From Linyphia triangularis (Eukaryota; Arthropoda; Arachnida; Araneae; Linyphiidae): 64,000 nt of DNA. The translations under genes were made by a program, and so were the position numbers. Shown here piece by piece: positions 13,801 through 24,840 of the stretch. Position 1 is the stretch's first letter, and every line of letters starts with the position of its first letter. The notes under the pieces are model-generated. The model saw nothing but the letters and a program-made list of their open reading frames with translations. It did not search any database and was not told the origin of the DNA. Where the stretch lies: contig OZ021730.1 in NCBI GenBank assembly GCA_963978545.1, forward strand, positions 5,372,201-5,436,200, in the 5' to 3' direction.

Positions 13801-14511
13801 TTCAAAGAATGGTAAATTATCGTAGTTGGAAGTAATTTTTTTTCAAAAAAGATTATAAAAAAAAATCATTCTTATTTAATCTTTGAAAGCTATCTTAAAC
13901 ATTTAATTATTAAAATATGACTCGGATTTTATACTCATTTTAAATATACACTTGCTTAGAATGTAAAAAATTATTGCACATAACACAAACACTAAAAAAC
14001 CAGCGATATCTTCATAAAGTCATACAGCAAATAACCTGTGACGTCACTTGTATAATTCTCATTCAATATATACAAAATAGTTTTGTTTGTCATAGTAGTA
14101 AAAAAATATTATCTCTGTAAATCTGGCAACCTTTTTGAAAATTGAGATAGGAAGTTGATTTGAATTTTATTGTTTGGAAAGACCAAGTGGCTCGTAATTT
14201 TAAGGATATTAATTCTTAATTTATTGACATCCCGAATCCGAAACAAATCTTTCACTAATGAATCTTTTTCAGTACTATGAATTTTCAGTTAAAATCCGCA
14301 AGAGTAGCGAGCTGGAGGTTTAGCGAGCGCTTTCGTTTAAGCGACTTGAATACAAAGCAGATTTAATCTCTATCCCTTATTTCAAGGGGGATACTGTTAA
14401 TTGCAAGTACACAGAGTTATGTTTTTCATTCGGTAATATTTCAATTGAAATTTTAATTCAGTGACAGTTTATAGTAATCGTAAATTGCTTTGATCAAAGA
14501 AACTTGATTTG

Positions 14512-14519
14512 GTTCTCCC
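14512..14519. repeat. 8-bp target-site duplication of hAT element, left
   Basis: GTTCTCCC directly precedes the inverted terminus and is repeated exactly after the right terminus at 15801-15808. An 8-bp duplication is diagnostic of hAT-superfamily insertion. Confidence 0.9.
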
Positions 14520-15800
14520 CAATGGCGGATCCAGCCAGGGGGCGTTGGGGGCGCGCGCCCCCTCCTCAGGTGGAGTATTTTTTTTACAATTTAAAGAAAT
14601 AAATAAATAATAATAATATATTTTTTTTTCCAAGTTTTTTTCAATAAGTTCACGTAACAATTATATTTTAACCTTCATCTAATTTCCAAAAAAAAGCAAC
14701 AAAAAAAAAGCTTTTTCTTGTACCAAGGTTCTATTTATAGCCTTCTCTCTTCCCATTCAAACGGTTGTTGGAAGACTGTACATGTATTCAAACTTCCCTC
14801 TTGACCTTGAAGATATCTTGGACCCCTGATGACTCTGAGCTATGTTTTTAGAGTACTTTTTTTATACTGAATCGAATGAAAAAAAGAAAAACGATATAAC
14901 TAATCTAAAATAAGTTACAATTCTTTTTTATAAACGAAAACACATGTAAAATCCAAGGAAAGGTAAAATACAACTTTAAAAAATAAAAAAATTGGTCTGT
15001 TCATGAAACTTTGCAAACACGTTTTATTTGTTATGAGTATAAACAGGGTTCCCACTCAAATAAGATCATGAAAATCAATGACTTTTCAATGACTTTTAAT
15101 GACCTAATTAATGTTTTTAAGGACCTTTGAAAATTTGTTTTCAGGCATCATGTCTGTATTTAAATTTTTAATAAAGTATATTCTACCAAAAAAGTTACAA
15201 GTTGGTGGATGCGTAATACAAATATGTCGGAAAATTCCTATACGGTGCAGATAAGTGGCAGTCACGCGGGAATAGCAAGTCTGAATTATATTTTTATAAA
15301 TTTTGCAGTTGGACAACATCTGTAAAAATTAAGTACTTTCAAGGACCTTTAAGCATTTTCAAGGACTTTTAAACACCTCTAAGCATTTTCAAGCACTTTC
15401 AAGGCATTGAAAACAAGTTCAAAATTATTAAGCACTTTTAATGACTTTCAATAATCGTGGGAACCCTGATAAAGAAACAAAGGAGTTCGTAAAAATATCT
15501 AGCATAGAAGGGTGTTTTTTGAGGAGTGGGAGGGGGAATTTTTTTTGTTTTTTTAAAAATTGAAAAGTAATTTTGGTATAACCTGGGCATTTCACCTTAC
15601 GCTAAGATAGCGAGTCAGAAATGTGATGAAAAAGGGGGAGGGGGGTGGGGTCAATCAATGGATACAGATTATCTTGAAGTATATATCTAGAACACTGCAT
15701 AGATTTTATTTTGATTTTTTTTTTTTAAGTATTTGATTTCATCCTGGCTAAGGCACAGATGTTGCCCCCCCCCCCCAGGAAAATCCTAGGTCCGCCACTG
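14520..15800. mobile_element. hAT-type non-autonomous element inside the LINE 5' end
   Basis: Termini are CAATGGCGGATCCAGCC and, as reverse complement of the right end, CAGTGGCGGACCTAGG, flanked by exact 8-bp duplications. Total 1281 bp including a second inserted element at 15044-15468. No transposase frame is visible, so it could only have been moved by an enzyme supplied elsewhere. G/C-rich ends and homopolymers (C13 near the right end) are prominent. Confidence 0.88.
15044..15468. mobile_element. Second hAT-like MITE nested in the first
   Basis: Begins CAGGGTTCCCACTCAAAT and ends CGTGGGAACCCTG, forming a CAGGGTTCCCAC inverted terminus typical of hAT elements. Both subterminal regions carry repeated AATGACTTTTAATGACC- and CAAGGACTTT-like motifs in inverted arrangement. 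Only ATAAA can be matched on the two flanks, so the 8-bp duplication is not clean and the insertion may be old. No coding capacity. Confidence 0.75.
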
Positions 15801-15808
15801 GTTCTCCC

Positions 15809-16373
15809 ACCAGATGGTTGCCCCTCAGGGGGTTTACTTTCTATAAGCAAATACGGGCTTCACAACCCCGGGGCTCCCCAGTGATCTATCCCTCCTTCTG
15901 TTTTACCTTCTCGTTTTGGTTTTGTGTGTATCGTTTGGCTTCCCTTCCTTCCCTCATTGTGGTTACCTCTTCTCAGGTGAGGGCTCCCCTTGAGAAGCTT
16001 TGCGCCGCTCTGTTGCTATCAGCTTCTCTTGGGGATTATATCACCCACGTGTTTACCGTGCGTGGAGACCAGTGTCCCTGGAAAGGGGGATCCTGGTAGT
16101 TGAGGGGCGACATACTGTCCCAATACACTACTTTGGCCCTTGCTTCAGATAAACGGGAGGTGCACATTGGTCCCGTGTGTATCAATCGGCAGGTCGTCCG
16201 ACTTCGTCGCCGGCAAGGGATCAAGCGTTCGGCTCGTCTGCTGGGAATCTCGTTAAGGGTGGAGACTTCTACAGGGACGAGTCGTTCGCGTATAGGTACT
16301 GGACAACCCGATAGAGTCATGCTGTGCGTAACAGTTCTGTTGATATTTTGTTTTCTTTTATGATTTTTGTTGC
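15809..16373 (+). promoter_or_regulatory. LINE 5'UTR, probable internal promoter
   Basis: About 565 bp between the hAT insertion and the first ATG that opens gag. It is noticeably more GC-rich than its surroundings. Open frames occur here on both strands but resemble no protein. Such LINEs carry internal RNA polymerase II promoters in this position, but no core element was recognised; the promoter role is inferred from position. Confidence 0.5.
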
Positions 16374-17597
16374 TTGCCGGCAGGCTCTATCCCCGATAAT
16401 GAGGACTCCATGGTGGGTGGGACTCTAGTGCCCGAATCTTTTATCCTTACTTTAATGGAAATTAATTCTTCTTCTTCTTCTCCCCCTAGTGGGGAGCAAC
16501 ACGGACAAAGCTCATCAAATCATTTGAAATTTAAATACTTTGTTTTACATCGAGTGGAGGGTTCTTTTGAAAAGGTTTCTCCTTTTCTAATTGAGAAAGC
16601 TTTAAAGTCGTTCGTTGGAGATACAGCTTCAGTCAAAAAACTGAAGTCTGGAGATCTGTTAGTGGAAGTTCGCAATGTTCAACAAGCCAATAGCATACAG
16701 AAAATAGAAAATTTTGGAACTTTCCCGGTAACTGTTACTGCTCATGGATCGCTTAACAAATCTCGTGGTGTTGTGTCTGAGTCAGACCTTTACCGCACAG
16801 CGGAGGACGAAATTCTAGATCACCTACGTGATCAACACGTTTCGGCCGTCCACCGCATAACAATACGACGAGATGGGAATATCATCCCCACTAAGCATTT
16901 GATCCTAACTTTTGATTTACCCACATTACCATCACACGCAAAAGCCGGCTATTTGAATTGCAATGTTCGTCCGTATATTCCAAACCCACTTCGTTGTTTC
17001 AAGTGCCAGAAATATGGTCACTCTCAAACAGCGTGCCGTGGGAAAACGGAAACATGCGCACGTTGTGCAGGTACTGGACATGATAGTGCTAATTGCAAAG
17101 CACCCGAGAAGTGTGTCAATTGTAATGGCACACATCCATCTTACTCTCGATCATGTCCACAGTGGGTATAAGAAAAAGAAATTCAGACCGTGCGAGTAAA
17201 CCAAAATGTGTCATATTTTGATGCCAAACGACTTGTTGAAACGAGAACTCTACGCGTTGGTGTTGCTTATGCTGATGTTTTGAAAAAAACATTCAGCTGC
17301 AAAAGCACACAAACAGACTCTCCAGTATCATCTCTTGTTCAAATACCTCAACGACCATCTACAGAGGTTGTAAAACGACCAACGATTTTAAAGAAATCTC
17401 TTGCAAAATCAAAGGCTTTACAAACAATGAAACTTAAATCTGCCAAAGGAGGACTTTCTCGAGAGAAGCCCTCTAACCCTTTTAATATCCTTCGTTCATT
17501 TAGAGATGCAGATGTGGTGAATCTTCACCCATCTGATGATGACGAAGATATTAGTGAAGAGCCTGATCCCCATTTAAATTTAACCTTAAATAAGTAA
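16374..17597 (+). pseudogene. LINE ORF1 (gag-like, zinc knuckles), one nonsense codon
   Basis: Nucleic-acid-binding structural protein of the retrotransposon RNP. One frame runs about 408 codons, broken by a single TAA at 17169-17171, right after the last knuckle; the same frame then stays open to the TAA at 17595-17597. Three C2HC knuckles lie at about residues 208-221 (CFKCQKYGHSQTAC), 228-241 (CARCAGTGHDSANC) and 247-261 (CVNCNGTHPSYSRSC). The N-terminal half has a serine-rich stretch near residues 32-40. The C-terminal part is basic and ends in an acidic SDDDED-type run. The last stop overlaps the ORF2 start. The start codon is the first ATG after the 5'UTR and could be a later one. Confidence 0.88.
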
Positions 17598-20500
17598 TGG
17601 CTTCTTTTGTTTCTTGGAACTGTCGCGGTTTTAGGTCAAGGAAGGATGATGTGAAGAATATTATTTCACTTTACCATCCAGCATGTTTGGCCCTTCAAGA
17701 AACCTTCTTGAAGGATACTTATATATCTAAGATCCGTAGGTATAGCTACATTAGAAAAGATGTTACCCGTAGTAATACAGTGTCTGGAGGAGTATGTCTT
17801 TTTATTTCTCATAATTATCCCAGCACTGTAATCACACTACGCACATCTCTACAGGCTGTGGCTGCGAGACTTCATTTACAGTCCCTTCTCACAGTCTGTT
17901 GCCTATACCTACCACCACATGCTATCATCCGCCAAGAGGAGCTGAATGATTTGATTGACCAGCTTCCAGCTCCATTTCTATTGCTTGGTGACCTTAATGG
18001 ACACAGTACTATGTGGGGTAATGATAATACGAACCCTCGTGGGAGACAGATTGAAAAGTTGTTATCTGATCACTGTCTCTGTCTCCTGAATAATGAGGAG
18101 AAAACCTATTTTCATGAACCCACTAGAACATTCCATTCACTTGACTTAGCCATTTGTTCCCCTATACTTTTCCCATATTTGAATTTTGCTGTTGGAAGTG
18201 ATCTACACAACAGTGATCACTTCCCTGTCCTCATTTCGCATGCAGGTAGTACTGGCGTGACCAGCCGTCTACCTACTTACAAATACGATAGGGCGAATTG
18301 GGATAAATTTTCTGAATTGGCTGTTATATCAGGAACAATGGTGGACAGTGAGGATGTTGATACTGCTGTCCAAAATGTCACTGAAGCAATTTTAAATGCT
18401 GCTGACTCCTCCATTCCTAAGACATCACCTAGAACACTGCGGCACTGTAAACCATACTGGAATGCAGACTGTCAGTCTGCATACAAGAAACAAAAGAAGC
18501 TATAAGATATCTTCCGCAGATACCCAACTACAGGAAACCTTATCGCCTTTAAAAAGGCTAAGGCATTTGCTCGTAGAGTTAGACGTCAAAGTCAGAAGGA
18601 TTCTTGGATAAGTTATGTCTCTTCAATTACGTCTAAAATATCAAGTAAACAGTTGTGGAAGAAGGTTAGAGCGGCCAACGGTTTGTATCCGGAATATTCT
18701 TGCCCGATACTTCAAACCGGAGCTGCTGTGTTCTCTTCCCCTGAAGATATTGCTAACCTTATCGGTGAAACTTTTGAAAGTGTATCCAGTTCCGATTCTT
18801 ATAGTCCTACATTTTTAGTGACTAAGAATCGTGCTGAACGGACTGGAATTAACTTCTAAAGCAATATTGATTATTCCTACAACTGTGACCTTAAGATGTA
18901 TGAATTGAAGAGTGCTTTATCTAAAGCACATAACACTAGTCCAGGTCCAGATGAGATCAGTTACCAAATGCTTAGCCATTTAAGTCCAGATTCTCTTTTT
19001 AACATCCTTTTTCTCTTCAATCGAATCTGGAAGGAGAACATCTTTCCTACCTTGTGGCGGGAAGCTACTGTAATCCCCATTCTGAAACCTGGAAAGGATC
19101 CCAAGGATCCTCTGAACTATCGACCGATAGCCTTTACGAGCTGCCTTTGTAAGACCTTTGAACGTATTGTAAACGCCCGACTCTCTTACATGTTAGAAAA
19201 AGATGGATGTATTTCACCTTTCCAGAGTGGTTTCCGACGAGGGCGGTCCATTCTTGATAACATCGTGAAACTAGAAACAGATGTTCATAATGCCTTTGTG
19301 CAGAGGAATCATCTAGTTTCAATCTTTTTTGACATAGAGAAGGCGTATGACCATACGTGGCGATATGGTATCCTGCAAACTCTATTTAATTTTGGTTTTA
19401 GAGGTAATCTGCCCCTTTTTATACCAAATTTTTTATCATCTCGTGATTTTAGAGTTCGCATTGGAACTTCATTTTCTAATTATTTTAACCAATCTGAGGG
19501 AGTTCCTCAAGGTTGTGTTTTAAGTGTCACACTTTTTAATCTACACATCAGCAACATCCTTCATGTCCTTTCACCCTTTGTTCATGGAACTTTGTATGTT
19601 GATGATTTGCAAATCTCATGCCAAGCATCAAACTTGCGCTTAATTGAACGTCAATTACAAACTGCTGTTAACAGACTTGTAGAATGGTGTGAACAAAACG
19701 GCCATACATTGTCACCATCTAAAAGCAGTTGCACCCACTTCTGCAGGAGGAGTGGTCTTCACCCTGACCCTGAAATCCACATACGCAATTCTCCCATCCC
19801 AGTTGTGAATCAGATAAGATACCTGGGAGTTATCTTTGACAATAAGTTAAATTTTCTCCCACATATTGTATACTTGCGCAAGAAGTGCGATAAATCGCTT
19901 AATATCCTCAAAGTACTTTCAAATACTTCTTGGGGTGCTGACCGCACTTCTTTGCTGCGTATCTACCAATCTGTAATCTTATCTCGCATTGATTACGGAT
20001 GTGTTGCGTATGGGTCTGCAGGATTATCCCTTCCGAAGATTGGATACTGTCCATCACACCGCTGCCCGTATTTGTTCAGGTGCATTTCGCACTTCACCCA
20101 TTGAAATTCTGTTGACAGAGTGTAGTCTCCTTCCACTTGACTTGAGACGTAAAAAATTAAGCGCCAACTACTTCTGTAGAATTATGTCTGATCCTTTTCA
20201 CCCTTTACGTAAGTTGAGACTTGATGCCTATCTTGGTAGGTTATATGATGCTCGCCCATCGAACATCCGACCATTTTCTGAAAGAGCAAAATCCATCTTG
20301 TTGGATGCAGCTCTTTGTGACGTAGTTACCCAAACATTTACCACTCAATCCTTTCCACCGTGGGAAATTCCATCTTTCCACTTTCTCAATCCATTTGCGA
20401 TGTATTGCAAGGCAGACACTGGCCCAGAAATTTTGCAACAAATCTTTTGTGATCACCGCTCTCAGTATGCTGACTATGAAGCAGTATTTACTGATGGATC

Positions 20501-21275
20501 CAAAGCAGGTGAACTTGTTGGCTGTGGTACTGTGTCCGACACATCCACAGTCGCTTTTACACTTCATAAATCCTGCTCGGTTTTCACTTCTGAGATGACA
20601 GCGATTTCTTGTGCACTGCTGCATATCTCACTCTGCAACAATCGCAAATTTTGTGTGTATACTGACACTTTAAGCTCCCTGTCAAGTCTGAAGCACTTTA
20701 AGACCAATAGTCATCCAATTGCTTTTGACATTTTGTCAAAATTACACACACTTGAGAGGAAAGGATTTACTATATTGTTCTGCTGGGTACCTAGTCACAT
20801 GGGAATTTCAGGAAATGAATTGGCTGATTCTGCTGCTAAAGCGGCTTTAATCCCGCTGCAGCAGCCAGTTCCCTACCAAGATGTTAAGACTTCAATTCAG
20901 AAGTTCATATTATCCTTACGTCAAGAAACATGGGATTTGCAGGTTAATAACAAACTTCATTTCATCAAAAATCATCTTCTTAAATGGCCAGTTAATCCAA
21001 TGCGTCGGACAGATGTCAAACTGACTCGTCTGCGCATTGGTCATACCCGATTGACGCACGGACATCTATTGCTGGGAGAAGATCCACCTGTTTGCGATAT
21101 TTGTCGTTGCGATCTTACTGTGGCTCATATTTTAATTTCTTGTCCTCAGTTTCAGTCACACCGTCTTAGGTTTTTTAAGAGTACCACTTTAAGGCTTCAG
21201 GATTTGATTGGGGAAACTCCCCATTCAAATCTCTTTGCATTTTTAAGATCAATCGGGTTTTTAAATCACATCTAG
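17597..21275 (+). pseudogene. LINE ORF2: endonuclease, reverse transcriptase, RNase H
   Basis: Replicative polyprotein of the element, about 1,225 codons. Endonuclease motifs are SWNCRGF (residues 6-12), QET (34-36), GDLNGH (131-136) and SDHFP (206-210), all with catalytic residues kept. RT motifs are FFDIEKAYD (A), EGVPQGCVLS (B), LYVDDLQIS (C, at 19595-19606 for YVDD) and RYLGV. RNase H follows with TDGSK, TSEMTAI, YTDT and NELADSAAKAA, and a final CX2CX8-9H-type segment (CDICRCDLTVAHILISC) near the end. Lesions are TAA at 18503-18505, TAA at 18857-18859 and a frameshift near 20031-20040, after which the frame continues to the TAG at 21273-21275. The frame is otherwise continuous, so the copy is young. 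Start ATG overlaps the ORF1 stop (TAATG). Confidence 0.93.
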
Positions 21276-21477
21276 TTTTTTAAACATATCCATTTTTTAA
21301 ATTTTTTTAACCTCTTCATCATTTTAGAAATGTGTTTTTAGCATTCTTTAATTATATTATGTCATATCTCATCATATTTATATTTCATCTTATATCCTAG
21401 TTTTTTTTTATCTTTTGTTTTGCGCAGTATGGCCCTTGTGTTGCCTTTGCGCCATAAAATCCAAAACAAACAAACAA
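21276..21477 (+). other. LINE 3'UTR and tail shared with SINE-1
   Basis: T-rich 3'UTR, then a 57-bp end with GCGCAGTATGGCCCTTGTG, TTGCC, GCGCCATAAAATCC and AAAACAAACAAACAA. The last part aligns base for base over most positions with the SINE-1 tail. In this class of element the 3' end is what the reverse transcriptase recognises to prime target-site copying. Confidence 0.85.
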
Positions 21478-21524
21478 GCACCAATCGGTAAGGGGTCTAA
21501 AAAATAATCGGTAATTATCTAAAA

Positions 21525-21790
21525 AACTCACATCAACTATTTGGCAGAAACATAACGATTACCATAGGAACGGAAGGATATTTTAACGTCACAAATATAA
21601 AGTAGAGTTTTGAACAGACTGCGATCGCAAGAGGTTCTTAAGCATATTTTTTTTTTTAATATTTAAAAGAACTAATTTTTTTAACGAAATTTGTTTGGAT
21701 ATTTGGAATCAGGAAGAAGTTCTTCATAAACATAAAATAAATTCCCTCGTTTTTAAAATATGTGTAATTCTCCATTCTATAAGGCCATTT
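21525..21790 (+). repeat. Dispersed repeat W, copy 1 (partial)
   Basis: Starts near AACTATTTGGCAGAAACAT and ends near TTCTCCATTC. Matches the later part of the W copies at 43.6 and 50.5 kb, including GAAATTCTTCATAAA-like and TTAATATTTAAA blocks. Non-coding. Confidence 0.65.
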
Positions 21791-21839
21791 TCTTAAGTAT
21801 TGGCCCTATTGTGATCTTTTTTCGTACTTTGCCTAGTAG

Positions 21840-22280
21840 CATTTGTCATTCTATATAGAATGGCGAGGTAAAGTATATAATAATTATCTTATTTCATACT
21901 TCACCTATAAACGATCGAAATTCCAAAGAATGCAGGTAACATGTAATTATCAGACTAAGAACTTTTCTGTGCTTGAAGCATACTTTCTTAAAATATCAGC
22001 AACCTCTTCCTTCCTTATTTATTTTCTAGTCTTTATTTATTTTCTAGTCTTTATTTATTTTCTTGCTCCTTTCAGCTCAAGGTTTGTATTTTTTTTAAGT
22101 GGAATATTAAATTACATTATAAACTTGGATAGTTACATGCACCATGATGTTTTACCAATTGTGGAAGTTGTATTTCATCAGAGATGTGGCAATACCACCG
22201 GGCATACAAAATCTTACATTTCTGTTAGTGAGCCTTAAAATTAGAGGGGAGCCAAATTTGCTGCTCCTTGGATGAAATTG
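21840..22280. repeat. AT-rich repeat with 17-bp tandem motif; relative at 28.75-28.89 kb
   Basis: Around 22014-22066 the unit TCTAGTCTTTATTTATT is repeated about three times. The segment about 22110-22260 matches the reverse complement of about 28745-28890 (ACATGCACCATGATGTTT, TAAAATTAGAGGGGAG). A 131-codon open frame crosses it but its hydrophobic core is just the translated tandem motif, so I do not call a gene. Confidence 0.6.
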
Positions 22281-22599
22281 ATATACAGTAATCTTAGTGA
22301 TTAATAGTAATCACAAAATAAAGAAGCACAACTATGTCAAGACTTGACAAGCTAGGATATTGTTATGAAATTTTCACCCAGGAAATGGTGACGCAATTTT
22401 TACTAAATAAAAACTTTAATTTATTCATTTTCGAAGGCTCACAAAACTTTTTCTGAACAACAAAATAATTGCTATCCAGCTTCAATACAAGCTTCGGTAA
22501 GTACAACTTAGAACGCAGCGATAATTCATGAACCACGAAAGTAAACAAAAGGATCCAATGCTCTCCGAATAGCAACCGATACTCGACTGAACGAATGAT
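22281..22599. other. AT-rich stretch, nothing recognised
   Basis: Short reading frames only; no domain, TIR or repeat match seen. Confidence 0.5.
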
Positions 22600-23760
22600 T
22601 CCATTTTTCCCCCTCTTTAAATTGTCTCTCGAAAAAAAAAAAAAATTGTATCAAAATCCAGCCCGGAAATCATCAGATGGAAATGCCTGGAAATTGACCG
22701 ATTGATTTTGATGGTGCCACTTTTTTTCTAACATGTACTATCGCTGTTAACAATTTAAATAAATAAAATGGAACGTTAGAAAAAATACGTCTCTGTTAAC
22801 AATTTTATACAATATAAAATAAAACTTTAAGATACATACGTCAATGTTTACAGTTATATCTAGAATAAAATAAAAAAGAACTTTAAAATAGATACGTCAC
22901 ATTTTTGTAACATATATTCAGAAAGACAATACGACATATTGAACCAATTGCTAATGGTTTCCTGCATTTTATACTTTTTATTTGATTTTATTATTATTAT
23001 CTACTCTAATTTCATTTTTTCTCTTAAAATGTAACTCTAATAATCTTAAAATACATATTTCTACCACTATATTATAAGAGCTTTTTGATTTAAAAGAAAA
23101 GTTGTGGGTAAATGTATGTACTTCAATTTGATACATGTAAATTTAAAGAAGCTGGCTACAATAATCAGCTGATTACGCGAAAAAGAAGAACCATAATTTA
23201 CCGTATTGTTCGGAGACTGCAGATTGACGATATCCATCTAATTAAATACTTACACAGCTCAAAAATTATTATTTCAGAATTTGATCTTTTAATAATATCT
23301 TTTAAACCACCTGAATGAAACAACAAAAAAATTTTAAAACTTTTTTTTGTGAAAATCGCTGAACTAAACGTAAACACTTAAAATATCCTTCCAAAGTTTA
23401 CGTTCACTTAATTTATTCTCCTAATAGTATTTATTTTGGTATATTAGTATTTCGCGGGATAATTTTCAAGCATCTGGACACAAATTTCACTAATTTGTTT
23501 TTGCAATTTCAGCATCAATATTCCTTCATTCTTCAATCATAACTGTTTTACAATTTCATATTTTAAACCTTAAATCACGCATTTTTTATTTTTAGTAAAT
23601 AAAATTTGAAATCAACCGTCAAATGAGTGTAGCTTATGAGGAAAATAAAAAAGAGAAAAATTAGGATTTTGCTTATAGATGTAGTTTTACTTCACAAAAA
23701 AAAAAAGGTAAATTTTTAAAATAAATATTACAGTATATTCGTAACACCCACCGAAATGAA
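22600..23760 (+). repeat. Dispersed repeat Y, diverged copy
   Basis: Follows 3690-4980 in the same order: CCTCTTTAAATTGTC, ATGCCTGGAAATTGAC, TTTTTTTCTAACATGTACTATCGC, GATACATACGTCAAT, ATATTCAGAAA, CTGCAGATTGACGA. Many substitutions and indels show it is older than the tandem duplication. Confidence 0.75.
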
Positions 23761-23849
23761 ATACTACATAATAAAATAAATATAAAATACGACTATGTTG
23801 TCAGATTGTTTCCTTTTGCGAACAATCAGACCTAAAAATGTGTTCATTC

Positions 23850-24840
23850 CTTACTCAGCAGATAGCAGCACTAATCAATGATGTAGCTTTTATTGAATAT
23901 TTTTTTTTTTATTTGGTTATTTTATACTATAACATTTAACAAAAAAAAAATCCAATTTTTGTTTAGTACATATATATTACTGAAGGTGTAGATTTTCTTT
24001 TTTTGAAATCAATCAATCCACCAAACTTTTAATATATAACAATAAATCCCATTTTTATGCTTAAAATTACTCCTTTATCGCCAAATATTTGCTTAAATAT
24101 TTGCCCCAAATATTGCTAAAATATATGCTTATTTGCACATCGCTATGCATTTAAGTATTAAGTTAATTCTATTTCTAAAGTGCTGGAAACCACTAAGAAA
24201 TCAAACAGGGGGAAAAAATCAATTTTTCATAACCCTTCCGAAATAAGATAGAATTTATTTTTTTAAGGTATACATAAGGCTATTTTAATAGTCTTATCAC
24301 TACCGGTTTTTTTTATACTTGGCCATTATAGCATTTTTATTTGTTAGAATGCTTTGTGTTATAAAAAACCAAGAAAAAATATATAAACTCGGACTTTAAA
24401 ACGAAAGGCATTCTATAAAATGCCTAGGTATTCTATCGAATGTCGGTGTTTTGTACACATAATATCCGGAAAATATATTTCAAATTTTTAACTTGAATAT
24501 AGAATCAAAGAGAAGCATGTTTAAAAAAAAAATTAAAGTAATGTTAGCATTTGTTAATTCTTTAATCAGCAGATGGCAGCACAATCAACAATGTAGCTTT
24601 TTTGAAATTTACTTTTCATTTGGATATTTTATACTTTCATACATAACATTCAAAAAAAAAAAAAAAAAAAAAAAAAAATCCAATTTTTGTTAAATACATC
24701 TATATTACTGAAGGTGTAGATTTTCTTTTTTACAAATCAATCCACCAAACTTTTAATATGTAACAATAAATCCCATTTTTGCGCTTAAAATTAATCCTTC
24801 GTTGCCAAATATTTGTTTCAAAGCTCAAAGGCTAATGAAG
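23850..24840 (-). repeat. Repeat X distal part, present twice in direct order
   Basis: About 23850-24125 and 24565-24840 are two diverged copies (CAGCAGATRGCAGCAC, ACTGAAGGTGTAGATTTTCT, AATCAATCCACCAAACTTTT) about 715 bp apart. Both match the reverse complement of 1650-1890. The spacer (24126-24564) has no recognised feature. Confidence 0.7.

Larger units (their letters stand above)
15801..21477 (+). mobile_element. I-type non-LTR retrotransposon, near full length
   Basis: Layout is 5'UTR, gag-like ORF1 with three zinc knuckles, then ORF2 with APE endonuclease, reverse transcriptase and RNase H, and a short 3'UTR ending in CAAAACAAACAAACAA. The RNase H domain after RT separates it from Jockey-type elements and points to the I group. 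Two in-frame stops and one frameshift in pol and one stop in gag make this copy non-autonomous. The 5' end may start at about 14511 if the hAT element sits inside the LINE's first bases. No target duplication was found. Confidence 0.9.

Noticed and set aside
18396..18859. Separate short genes between the endonuclease and RT segments
   Set aside because: The pol frame continues through this region apart from two TAA codons, so these are parts or shadows of one broken ORF2.
21843..22238. 131-codon open frame with a hydrophobic segment
   Set aside because: The hydrophobic part is the translation of a 17-bp tandem repeat, and the frame is not kept in the related sequence at 28.75 kb.
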